64,000 bases of DNA. Origin: Avimuribaculum sp964395975. Lineage in GTDB: Bacteria; Bacteroidota; Bacteroidia; Bacteroidales; Muribaculaceae. The stretch spans positions 1 through 64,000 of the forward strand of contig CAYNBZ010000003.1 in the NCBI GenBank assembly GCA_964395975.1. The letters are read 5' to 3'. Below, piece by piece: positions 42,817-51,608 of the stretch (positions are counted from its first letter, which is position 1; each line of letters starts with the position of its first letter). The notes beneath the pieces were generated by a model. That model searched no databases and was not told the origin of the DNA. It saw nothing but the letters and a program-made list of their open reading frames with translations. The position numbers and the translations under genes are program-made.

Positions 42817-43758
42817 ATGAAAATAAAAGGAATAGCATTATTATTGCTGTTGTGCTTCGCCGTCACGGCAACTTCTTTTGCCCAAGGACGCAGGGGACTG
42901 CGTATCAACGAGGTGATGGTGCAAAACGACAGTAACTATGTCGATGACTATGGATTGAAGCATGGATGGATAGAGCTTTACAACTCTACCTATAACTATA
43001 TGGAAATCTCAACCATATTCCTTACCAACGACAAATCAAACCCACGGAAATATCCTGTGCCGCGTGGAGATGTAAGAACCAACATCCCTACTCGGCAACA
43101 CGTGGTATTCTTTGCCGATAATGAGCCTAATAAGGGTACTTTCCACATTAGCTTCAGCCTTATTCCCGGCATCGATAATTGGATAGGCATTTACGACACC
43201 GATGGCACGACGCTGCTCGATGAAGTGATTGTACCGGCATCGCTTGAAGCCAACCAAACGTATGCCCTGAAAAAGGATGGAATTTCATCGCCTGATGGCA
43301 AATTCGACCCTCAATACTGGGAAGTTCGCGATGGCAGCAATGAGAAGTATATCACGCCCAACAGCAACAACGTGATTCTCGACACCAACGAGAATATCGA
43401 AAAGTTTAGAGAACATGACAGTGCGGGTATCGTAATGACACTTGTAGCCATGCTAATAGTGTTTTCCGCCCTCATTCTGCTCAGCCTGTGCTTCTATCTG
43501 TTTGGTTACATCAATGTACGGTCAATACGCCTCAAAAAAGCTATTGCCCACCACGGCGAAGATGTCAGCACTGAATTGGTAGAAAGCATAAGCCACGACT
43601 CGGGCGAGGAAATCGCCGCGATCTCTATGGCTCTGTATCAACATCTGAAGACCCACGACCTCGAGGAAACCATCCTCACCATCAACAAGGTGAAACGTAT
43701 CTACTCGCCATGGAGTTCAAAGATTTATACTCTGCGAGGAACCCCGCAACGCCGTTAA
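42817..43758 (+). CDS. OadG-like decarboxylase subunit with lamin-tail-like domain
   Basis: The 313-residue protein has a signal peptide ending SFAQ. A domain resembling a lamin-tail domain (about 27-180) follows, with INEVMVQNDSNYVDDYGLK, WIELYNSTYNY and a GPPDGK-like SPDGKFDPQYW. One membrane helix (about 205-230) precedes a cytosolic helical tail with an IRLKKAIA motif. The position between alpha and biotin-carrier subunits fits the OadG/MmdC-like gamma role of anchoring the complex. The extracytoplasmic lamin-tail-like part is an unusual addition, discussed in findings. Confidence 0.75.
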   Translation: MKIKGIALLLLLCFAVTATSFAQGRRGLRINEVMVQNDSNYVDDYGLKHGWIELYNSTYNYMEISTIFLTNDKSNPRKYPVPRGDVRTNIPTRQHVVFFADNEPNKGTFHISFSLIPGIDNWIGIYDTDGTTLLDEVIVPASLEANQTYALKKDGISSPDGKFDPQYWEVRDGSNEKYITPNSNNVILDTNENIEKFREHDSAGIVMTLVAMLIVFSALILLSLCFYLFGYINVRSIRLKKAIAHHGEDVSTELVESISHDSGEEIAAISMALYQHLKTHDLEETILTINKVKRIYSPWSSKIYTLRGTPQRR

Positions 43759-43792
43759 TTGTTTAACCTAAATAAAAAACAGAACACAATCA

Positions 43793-44221
<429 letters not shown>

Positions 44222-44227
44222 TTTCCC

Positions 44228-45379
44228 ATGGATCTGACGACTTTTTTAACCGAAAATTTCCAACAGTTTTGGGAATTTACAGGCTTCCATAATGTTACTT
44301 ATGAACACCTGATAATGATATGCGTCGGTCTGTTCTTTATGTATCTTGCCATAAAGAAGGACTTCGAGCCGATGCTTCTCGTTCCAATCGGGTTTGGTAT
44401 TCTTGTGGGCAATATTCCGTTCCAGATGGGTAATGAAATAGGAATCTATGAGGAAGGCTCGGTACTTAACATCCTGTATAACGGTGTGCGCGCCGGTTGG
44501 TATCCGCCTCTCATCTTCCTCGGAATCGGCGCAATGACCGATTTCTCTGCCCTGCTGGCCAATCCGAAGTTGATGCTTGTGGGTGCATCCGCACAGTTTG
44601 GTATCTTCGGTGCCTACATGGTGGCTCTGCAACTCGGCTTCATGCCCGACCAAGCTGCTGCCATAGCCATTATCGGCGGTGCCGATGGCCCCACTGCAAT
44701 CTTCTTGTCATCTAAACTTGCCCCCAACTTAATGGGTGCAATTGCCGTATCGGCATACTCATATATGGCTCTTGTCCCCGTTATACAACCACCCATCATG
44801 CGGTTGTTTACGACCAAGAAAGAACGCCTTATCCGCATGAAGCCGGCGCGTGCCGTGTCGCAAAACGAAAAGATTCTTTTCCCGATTTTCGGATTGCTGC
44901 TAACGTGCTTCTTCGTGCCTTCGGGTCTGCCTCTGTTAGGTATGCTCTTCTTCGGCAACCTGTTGCGTGAGAGCGGTGTTACCACACGCCTCGCCAAGAC
45001 GGCAAGCAACGCGCTCACCGACATTGTGACCATGCTGCTCGGGCTCACCGTGGGTGCTTCGACTCAGGCATCCGAGTTCTTGACAAAAGAAACCATTCTC
45101 ATCTTTGCCCTCGGATTTATGGCATTTGTCATAGCATCGGCATCGGGCGTGCTTTTCGTCAAGTTATTCAACCTGTTTCTCAGCAAGGACAAGAAAATCA
45201 ATCCGCTCATTGGAAATGCCGGTGTATCGGCTGTGCCGATGTCGGCTCGCATCTCCAATAACATGGGATTGAAATACGACCCGTCAAACTACCTGCTCAT
45301 GCATGCCATGGGTCCTAACGTGGCCGGTGTTATCGGCTCGGCGGTGGCTGCCGGTGTACTTCTCGGCTTCCTCGGCTAA
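44228..45379 (+). CDS. mmdB: Sodium-pumping decarboxylase beta subunit
   Basis: The 383-residue membrane protein decarboxylates carboxybiotin and exports Na+. It has about nine membrane segments and the OadB family motifs: LGIGAMTDFSALLANP and GGADGPTAIFLSSKLAP (both implicated in Na+ and carboxybiotin binding). The C-terminus has GLKYDPSNYLLMHAMGPNVAG. It closes the mce operon and is followed by a terminator at 45421-45457. Confidence 0.96.
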   Translation: MDLTTFLTENFQQFWEFTGFHNVTYEHLIMICVGLFFMYLAIKKDFEPMLLVPIGFGILVGNIPFQMGNEIGIYEEGSVLNILYNGVRAGWYPPLIFLGIGAMTDFSALLANPKLMLVGASAQFGIFGAYMVALQLGFMPDQAAAIAIIGGADGPTAIFLSSKLAPNLMGAIAVSAYSYMALVPVIQPPIMRLFTTKKERLIRMKPARAVSQNEKILFPIFGLLLTCFFVPSGLPLLGMLFFGNLLRESGVTTRLAKTASNALTDIVTMLLGLTVGASTQASEFLTKETILIFALGFMAFVIASASGVLFVKLFNLFLSKDKKINPLIGNAGVSAVPMSARISNNMGLKYDPSNYLLMHAMGPNVAGVIGSAVAAGVLLGFLG

Positions 45380-45420
45380 GGGGAGGAAAACCTATTTTCA
45401 TATTATATTAAGCAGGGAAT

Positions 45421-45457
45421 GGATGGCTGCGCTACTGTTGCAGTCATCCATCCTTTT
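45421..45457 (+). terminator. Terminator of the methylmalonyl-CoA decarboxylase operon
   Basis: GGATGGCTGC (45421-45430) pairs with GCAGTCATCC (45440-45449) with one G-T pair and a 9-nt loop, followed by ATCCTTTTATC. It lies 41 nt after mmdB. Confidence 0.7.
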
Positions 45458-45495
45458 ATCCCCCCGCGCCCCCACTGTAACTTGAATAACGCGTT

Positions 45496-45527
45496 TTGCC
45501 ATATAAGGGCATGGCAATACTCCCTTT
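45496..45527 (+). terminator. Second hairpin upstream of the methyltransferase gene
   Basis: TTGCCAT (45496-45502) pairs with ATGGCAA (45511-45517) over 8 nt, followed by TACTCCCTTTTTTAT. It could insulate the accessory operon from the preceding one. Confidence 0.45.
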
Positions 45528-45534
45528 TTTATCT

Positions 45535-45542
45535 TATCTTTG
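45535..45542 (+). promoter_or_regulatory. -7 box of the accessory restriction-like operon
   Basis: TATCTTTG lies 81 nt before ATG 45624. No matched TTTG at the ideal -33 distance; a TTTG occurs farther up. Confidence 0.35.
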
Positions 45543-45623
45543 TCTATTGCTGCGGCAATACATGAATTTTCTTTCATCAATGAGAGAGTTCTCCGTGTGT
45601 CACTCCATAAAATGTAACAACCA

Positions 45624-48308
45624 ATGGCAAAAAAGACCAAATCATTCTCACACATCGAAGCGCAGGACGCACTGGAACACCTGAACGAAACGAAGCCGAC
45701 AGGCGAAGAACTGGTGTACCACCTGCTGCGCATTTTCGGCGGTTATGGCGACGGCAACATACGCCGCATCCGTGATGGCGTGGGCAACAAGTCGAAGGAC
45801 GGGCGCACCGTGCTTGTCCCTAGCCTCATTGCATACCGCCCGAAAGAGGTACTCGACTTCTACGATGAAATCAAGGCTATGCAGACCGACCCCAAAATTG
45901 CAAGGCATTCACCGCGGCTTTACGTGGTGAGCGACGGCAAGACCATCGTAGCCGTTGACCCGAAAGAACAGGATATTTACGAGAATGAAGTGGGGCTGAT
46001 GTGGAAAGATTTTGATTTCTTTTATCCCTTGGCCGGTATTGAGAAAATTCGCAACATTGAAGAGGCGGAAGCCGATGTGAAATCTGCCGAACTGATGGCA
46101 AAAATTTTCGATGAGGTACGCCGACACAACGACATCAAGGACAAGACGGAGATGCACAACCTCAACATCTTCATGTCGCGTCTGCTCTTCTGCTATTTTG
46201 CCGAAGATACGCGGCTGTTTCCCGAACCACAACTGTTCACCAACTCCATCAAGCAGCACACCGCCGAAGACGGTCACGACCTTGCAGAATTTATCGACCG
46301 TGCTTTCTTTGCCATGGCCACCGACGACCCTGCCGTGCGTGAGGCCTTGCCGGTGCAGTTTGCCATATTCCCCTACGTCAACGGCGGATTGTTCGAAAAT
46401 CGTGTGCCGATACCCGTGCTCAGCCGCCGTGCCCGCGTGCTGATGATAAAGTGCGGCGACTTCGACTGGAAAGACATCAACCCCGACATTTTCGGCTCGA
46501 TGATACAGGCAGTGGTAACGCCGGAGATGCGTGCCGGGCTGGGTATGCATTACACCTCGGTGCCCAACATCATGAAGCTCATCCGCCCACTGTTCCTTGA
46601 CGGGCTGTATGAAGAGTTCAATGTGGCAAAGGACACTCGCGATGTCAAGCGTCTGCAACGCCTCCTTGCCCGATTAGGAAAAATCAAGTTCTTCGACCCT
46701 GCCTGCGGCAGCGGAAACTTCCTCATCGTGAGTTACAAGTGCATCCGCGAACTCGAAATCCTCATTTGGAAACAACTGCGCAACCTTGGCGTGCCCGAAC
46801 TGCCATTGTCAAATATCAACCTGCAACAGTTCTACGGCATTGAGATTGACGACTTCGCTTGCGACACAGCCACACTTTCGCTCTGGCTTGCCGAGCATCA
46901 GATGAATAACAAGTTTGCCGAGGCTTTCGGCATCCGCCCCGATGCCCTTCCCCTGCGCCCGAGCGGTCATATCGTTTGCGGCAATGCCTGCCGGCTGGAT
47001 TGGAATACAGTTTGTCAGCATACGGCGGAAGATGAAGTCTATGTAATGGGAAATCCTCCGTATCTGGGCAGCAAGCTGCAATCTAAAGAACAGAAAGAAG
47101 AAATCGCCTCGGCTTTCGGGCAAGTGAAGAACAGCAAAATCTTAGACTACATTGCTATTTGGTTTAACTGCGCTTCTATATATATCGAAAACTCAAAGTC
47201 GAAATTCGCATTCGTCAGCACTAATTCAATTTGTCAAGGCGAACAAATTGCCGTGCTTTGGCCATTGATCTTGAACCGGAAAGAAGAAATTTTCTTTGCA
47301 TACACTTCTTTCAAGTGGAGCAATAACGCTAAAAACAATGCCGGTGTGACAGTTGTCATAATTGGCGTTGAAAATGAAGATGCCAAAAGTATAAAATCTC
47401 TTTTCACCAAAGATAAGGTGACCCGAACAAACTGTATAAGTCCTTATTTGTGTATCGGAAGCAGGACTATTGTCAGCAAACAACTCCATCCTCCCAAAGG
47501 GCTGCCTAAAATGTGTTTCGGCTGTATGCCTTATGACAATGGAAATCTCTTGCTAAGCCAAACTGAAAAAATCAAGTTTATTGATGATTATCCACAATAC
47601 TCACGATTCATTAAACAGATTTACGGTTCTGAAGAGTTCATAAACAAAATCGAAAGATTCTGCCTCTGGATTGATGATACAGATGTGAGTTATGCTTTGA
47701 CTAACCCCGAAATTGCAAAACGGATAGAGCGTACAAAGGTATTCCGTTCAGGAAGTACCGATGCAAGTGGCAGGAAATTGGCTTTACGCCCTCATCAGTT
47801 CCGCGAACATCCAGTTCTGAGTGAATGCATCATTATTCCACGTGTTTCTTCCGAACGCCGTGAATACATCCCAATAGGATATTTGCCGGCAGGAACCGTA
47901 GTTTCCGATTCCGCCTTTGCCATTTATGATGCCCCAAAATGGCTTTTCGCCATCCTTACCGGCAAGATGCACATGGCGTGGGTAAAGACGGTGGGTGGCC
48001 GATTGGAAACACGGTATCGCTATTCTGCCCAACTTTGCTACAACACATTCCCGTTCCCAACAATTAGCAATGCACAAAAAGCAGAGTTGGCAAATTTAGC
48101 ACAAAACATTCTTGACCTGCGCGAAGAACATTTCGACATGACACTTGGCGAGATGTATAATCCCGAATCCATGCCCGACGACCTGAAAGACGCTCACCAC
48201 CGCCTCGACCTCGCCGTAGACCGCTGTTATCGCACCGAGCCTTTTGCTTCAGACGAAGAACGCCTTGAATGCCTGTTTAAGCTGTACGTTAAAATGACAA
48301 AGAAATGA
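45624..48308 (+). CDS. MmeI-like class I DNA methyltransferase without recognisable N-terminal nuclease site
   Basis: The 894-residue protein follows the MmeI-family layout. An N-terminal MmeI-N-like domain (about 20-150) is followed by a helical spacer (150-350, with FCYFAEDTRLFP and MIQAVVTPEMRAGLGMHYTS), then an adenine methyltransferase core with motif I FDPACGSGNF (357-366) and motif IV NPPY (477-480). A putative target-recognition segment (about 500-760) and a C-terminal helical domain close it. MmeI proteins carry a D/EXK nuclease site in the first domain; here the corresponding stretch (GRTVLVPSLIAYRP, 60-73) lacks an ExK. It likely modifies adenine in DNA but cannot cut alone. DNA for residues 513-752 is AT-richer than the rest. 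First gene of the operon. Confidence 0.88.
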   Translation: MAKKTKSFSHIEAQDALEHLNETKPTGEELVYHLLRIFGGYGDGNIRRIRDGVGNKSKDGRTVLVPSLIAYRPKEVLDFYDEIKAMQTDPKIARHSPRLYVVSDGKTIVAVDPKEQDIYENEVGLMWKDFDFFYPLAGIEKIRNIEEAEADVKSAELMAKIFDEVRRHNDIKDKTEMHNLNIFMSRLLFCYFAEDTRLFPEPQLFTNSIKQHTAEDGHDLAEFIDRAFFAMATDDPAVREALPVQFAIFPYVNGGLFENRVPIPVLSRRARVLMIKCGDFDWKDINPDIFGSMIQAVVTPEMRAGLGMHYTSVPNIMKLIRPLFLDGLYEEFNVAKDTRDVKRLQRLLARLGKIKFFDPACGSGNFLIVSYKCIRELEILIWKQLRNLGVPELPLSNINLQQFYGIEIDDFACDTATLSLWLAEHQMNNKFAEAFGIRPDALPLRPSGHIVCGNACRLDWNTVCQHTAEDEVYVMGNPPYLGSKLQSKEQKEEIASAFGQVKNSKILDYIAIWFNCASIYIENSKSKFAFVSTNSICQGEQIAVLWPLILNRKEEIFFAYTSFKWSNNAKNNAGVTVVIIGVENEDAKSIKSLFTKDKVTRTNCISPYLCIGSRTIVSKQLHPPKGLPKMCFGCMPYDNGNLLLSQTEKIKFIDDYPQYSRFIKQIYGSEEFINKIERFCLWIDDTDVSYALTNPEIAKRIERTKVFRSGSTDASGRKLALRPHQFREHPVLSECIIIPRVSSERREYIPIGYLPAGTVVSDSAFAIYDAPKWLFAILTGKMHMAWVKTVGGRLETRYRYSAQLCYNTFPFPTISNAQKAELANLAQNILDLREEHFDMTLGEMYNPESMPDDLKDAHHRLDLAVDRCYRTEPFASDEERLECLFKLYVKMTKK

Positions 48309-48333
48309 AAGACAGATAGGAAAGCGTGAATAT

Positions 48334-50307
48334 ATGGAAAACCTTGTGGAAATAAAATATGCCCAAACGGGCAAATCAAGCGCAACCAACGACATGGGCA
48401 TGCGCGAAATGCAGGCAATGGTCTATGAACAGCGCAACCGTCGGCACCTGCTGGTGAAAGCCCCACCGGCATCGGGCAAGAGCCGTGCCATGATGTTTGT
48501 GGCACTCGACAAGCTGGCAAACCAAGGCCTTCGGAAAGTGATTGTCGCCGTGCCTGAAAAATCAATCGGTCGCTCATTCAGAGACACCGACCTAAAGAAG
48601 TTCGGCTTCTTTGCCGACTGGCACGTTGCACCCGATTATGACCTGTGCAGCTCGGCAGGGAGCGAAACATCCAAGCGGGAAAAGCTGATAGAGTTTTTGT
48701 CGCCCTCGACGGCTGCAAAGATTCTGGTATGCACGCACAGCACATTGCGCAACACCATGAAGGATGTCCCGAATGAACTGTTCAACGATGTTTTCTTCGG
48801 CATTGACGAGTTTCACCACACATCGGCGGACGTAAACAACAACCTCGGCGAACTGATCAGGCGTTTGCTCAATGAAACCACGGCACATATCATGGCAATG
48901 ACCGGCAGCTACTTCCGCGGCGATGCCGTGCCCGTGATGCGTCCCGAAGATGAAGCCAAGTTCCAGCCCACCATCAACTACAATTATTACCGGCAACTGA
49001 GCGGCTACAAGTACCTGAAAAGCCTCGGCATCGGATACCAATTCTTCACGGGCAAATATATCAATGCCATACCCGAAGCACTCGACACAACAAGGAAAAC
49101 GCTCATCCACATCCCCAACGTAAACTCTAAAACTTCATATACGTCGAAGTATGATGAGGCGTATGACATCATACGCTGCATCGGCGAGATAGTCAAAACC
49201 GATTACGAACACTACATTCATTATGTAAAGACACCCGACGGGCGTATATTGAAGGTGGGCGACCTTGTGGAGGATGACACAAGACGGCGCAATGCCCTGC
49301 AAGCCTATCTGCAACGGATGAACTCGCGCGACGCACTCGACATACTGATTGCCCTCGGAACGGCAAAGGAGGGCTTCGACTGGACTTGGTGCGAATGCTG
49401 CATCACCATCGGCATACGCTCGTCGCTGACGGAAATCGTGCAAATCATCGGTCGTTGCACCCGTGATTGTGAGGGTAAGACTCATGCTCAATTCATCAAC
49501 CTGATACCTTGCCCCGACGCAACGCAAGAGGATGTGTCGATGGCGGTAAACGATTTCCTGAAAGCCATATCCGCATCGCTGCTTATGGAACAGGTAATGG
49601 CTCCTCGCTGGACGTTCAAGACCAAACGTGACGATGAAGATGAGGACGCACGCAAAGAGGGCGGCAGGAAGAAAGACACCACGCACACCATCGTGGTGGA
49701 AGGACTGCCGACACTTACCGAACGTGCGCAAGCCATCATCGACAACGACCTCGACACGCTGATTGCCTCTACCCTTACAGACAAGAAAATACGTGAAGCC
49801 ATCATCGGCACAGATACTGCCGAAATGATTACACAGGTATATATGCCTAAAGTAATCAAGGAAAAATATCCTGAGTTGACCGACGAGGAAGTTGACCAAG
49901 TGTCGAAACATGCCATTCTGACTATTGCCACACAGGGACAGGAAGTCACAGTGGATGACAGCGGAAACAGGTTCATTCGCATGGCCAATCGTTTCATAAA
50001 CCTCGATGACCTGTCTATCAACCTGATAGATTCGATAAACCCGTTCCAACGGGCTTATGAGATTTTATCCAAGTCGCTCACGCCCGAAGTGCTGCATATA
50101 ATACAGTATGAGATTGAATCGAAACGCGAGGATATGACCAAGGAAGAAGCCATTCTCTTGTTTACGAAGTATCTGCCCAAGTGGAGGGAAGAGCATGACG
50201 GGAAAGTGCCGACACTGGACGAACCGGATGCCAATGGACGGCGCATAGCCTTTGCCATTGATTATCTGCGTAAGATGAAACAACAATACCTTGCCAAGAA
50301 ACAATGA
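48334..50307 (+). CDS. SF2 DEAD/DEAH-type helicase, defence-associated
   Basis: The 657-residue ATPase has Walker A APPASGKS (43-50), Walker B DEFH (158-161), motif III TGS (190-192), motif V GTAKEGFDW (342-350) and motif VI QIIGRCTRD (370-378), so all SF2 motifs are present. A C-terminal region (about 400-657) holds a helical part and a segment resembling helicase-associated repeats (YLPKWREEHDGKVP). It would translocate on or remodel DNA. It starts 26 nt after the methyltransferase stop and overlaps the nuclease gene by 4 nt. Confidence 0.9.
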   Translation: MENLVEIKYAQTGKSSATNDMGMREMQAMVYEQRNRRHLLVKAPPASGKSRAMMFVALDKLANQGLRKVIVAVPEKSIGRSFRDTDLKKFGFFADWHVAPDYDLCSSAGSETSKREKLIEFLSPSTAAKILVCTHSTLRNTMKDVPNELFNDVFFGIDEFHHTSADVNNNLGELIRRLLNETTAHIMAMTGSYFRGDAVPVMRPEDEAKFQPTINYNYYRQLSGYKYLKSLGIGYQFFTGKYINAIPEALDTTRKTLIHIPNVNSKTSYTSKYDEAYDIIRCIGEIVKTDYEHYIHYVKTPDGRILKVGDLVEDDTRRRNALQAYLQRMNSRDALDILIALGTAKEGFDWTWCECCITIGIRSSLTEIVQIIGRCTRDCEGKTHAQFINLIPCPDATQEDVSMAVNDFLKAISASLLMEQVMAPRWTFKTKRDDEDEDARKEGGRKKDTTHTIVVEGLPTLTERAQAIIDNDLDTLIASTLTDKKIREAIIGTDTAEMITQVYMPKVIKEKYPELTDEEVDQVSKHAILTIATQGQEVTVDDSGNRFIRMANRFINLDDLSINLIDSINPFQRAYEILSKSLTPEVLHIIQYEIESKREDMTKEEAILLFTKYLPKWREEHDGKVPTLDEPDANGRRIAFAIDYLRKMKQQYLAKKQ

Positions 50308-51512
50308 TAAACTGGGACGAAGAACTTGAGAAGATATTTGCCGACCCACTATTGGCCGATGTGACTACACCACAAAAAAGAGTCACATCAAGCGATAGGC
50401 TGATTGCCGGATTCCAGCGTATTGTGGAATTTGCAGAAACACACAATCGCTTGCCGCAAAAGTGTGACGACAGTGAAGAGCGTGCCCTTTACAACCGGCT
50501 GCAAGGTATTCTTAAAGACCCGAAGAAAGTGGAACGTTGCAGACCATACGACACATCGGGCATTCTGAATGAAACGGATAATCACATTGTTTCTGAACCG
50601 TCGCTTGCTTATGAAAGTGTACCCCTAACAGAAGAACAGCAACTTGCCGATATATTCAACGACCCGCTTCTTGCAGATGACAACCAGACAGACCATGGGC
50701 TGTTTGACCTGCCCGACTATATGCAACAGCGACTGAAAGAACGGCAGAAAGCCGATTACATTGCGCAAAGAGTAACGTGTGAAGATTTTAACCGTTACGA
50801 AGCCGGATTCAAAGAGGTTCATGCAGGGCTGAAATCGGGCAAATATCGCCTGATAAAGTTCAAGGAGGCTCATGTGGCTCAAGGACGCTATTTCATTGAA
50901 GACGGTATGCTTGTCTATATAGCGGCAATGGACCGGATAGAGAAAAACCGTCATGGAAAAAGAAACAGCCGCACACGTTGCATTTATGAAAACGCCACTG
51001 AATCGGGCATTTATATGCAAACACTTTGTAAAAGCCTTTACCATTCAGGCTACACCGTTCAAGACGTGTCGGATGTGGAAGACAACTATCTGGCAAAGAA
51101 GTTTTCAATCAACGCCAATGATGTGGAAAGTGGCATGATATATGTGCTCCGCTCGCTGTCGAAAGACCCTGAAATAGCATCAATACACAACTTGTATAAA
51201 ATAGGGTTCACAACCACCCCGCTTGAAACACGTATCGCCAATGCACGGAATGAGCCGACTTACCTTTGCGCCGACGTAAAAACCGTCGCTACATGGCGCG
51301 TATATAACGTGAAGAGTTCTACTTTCGAAGCGTTGATACACAAGCTGTTTGACTGTGTGCAACTGCAAGTTACCATCGATGGGAAAAAGCCCGGAGAGTG
51401 GTTTGTTGTCCCACTCACGGCCATAGAACAAGCCGTAGCCTATATTATCAACGGAAAGCCTGTCGCATACGACAAGAACATCGAACAAATAATCGTCCTT
51501 AATGAAGAATGA
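50304..51512 (+). CDS. GIY-YIG nuclease-like protein (T5orf172-like)
   Basis: The 402-residue protein has a C-terminal GIY-YIG-type domain (about 277-385): MIYVLRS with Tyr280, LYKIGFT (298-303), Arg310, Glu342 and GEWF (364-367), so likely catalytic residues are retained. The N-terminal part has an exact-type internal repeat, LEKIFADPLLAD at 9-20 and LADIFNDPLLAD at 114-125, and a helicase-associated-like segment RIVEFAETHNRLP (39-51). The middle region is unassigned. It starts in an ATGA junction with the helicase and is the best candidate for the cutting subunit. Confidence 0.82.
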   Translation: MINWDEELEKIFADPLLADVTTPQKRVTSSDRLIAGFQRIVEFAETHNRLPQKCDDSEERALYNRLQGILKDPKKVERCRPYDTSGILNETDNHIVSEPSLAYESVPLTEEQQLADIFNDPLLADDNQTDHGLFDLPDYMQQRLKERQKADYIAQRVTCEDFNRYEAGFKEVHAGLKSGKYRLIKFKEAHVAQGRYFIEDGMLVYIAAMDRIEKNRHGKRNSRTRCIYENATESGIYMQTLCKSLYHSGYTVQDVSDVEDNYLAKKFSINANDVESGMIYVLRSLSKDPEIASIHNLYKIGFTTTPLETRIANARNEPTYLCADVKTVATWRVYNVKSSTFEALIHKLFDCVQLQVTIDGKKPGEWFVVPLTAIEQAVAYIINGKPVAYDKNIEQIIVLNEE

Positions 51513-51596
51513 AGTTTCGAGAGCTCCGTGACAACCTTATCAAAAAAATTTATCCTTCGCAAAAGCAAATTTAAGAGATGAGTGGCTTTTTTTTAG

Positions 51597-51604
51597 TAGT
51601 TTTG
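51597..51604 (+). promoter_or_regulatory. -7 box directly before purF
   Basis: TAGTTTTG is followed by TGCC and ATG 51609, so the expected transcription start falls at or next to the start codon. No -33 TTTG is seen. Confidence 0.45.
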
Positions 51605-51608
51605 TGCC

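Noticed and set aside
42138..42908. Long minus-strand ORF (256 codons) across the mmdA end
   Set aside because: It is an antisense shadow of a high-G+C coding region; the plus strand carries all mmdA motifs.
49135..50049. Long minus-strand ORF (304 codons) within the helicase gene
   Set aside because: Antisense shadow of a clear SF2 helicase with all motifs in the plus frame.
45380..51608. Mobile-element boundaries around the accessory operon
   Set aside because: I found no direct or inverted repeats, integrase or tRNA at either side, so a discrete island is not supported despite the AT-rich segment.
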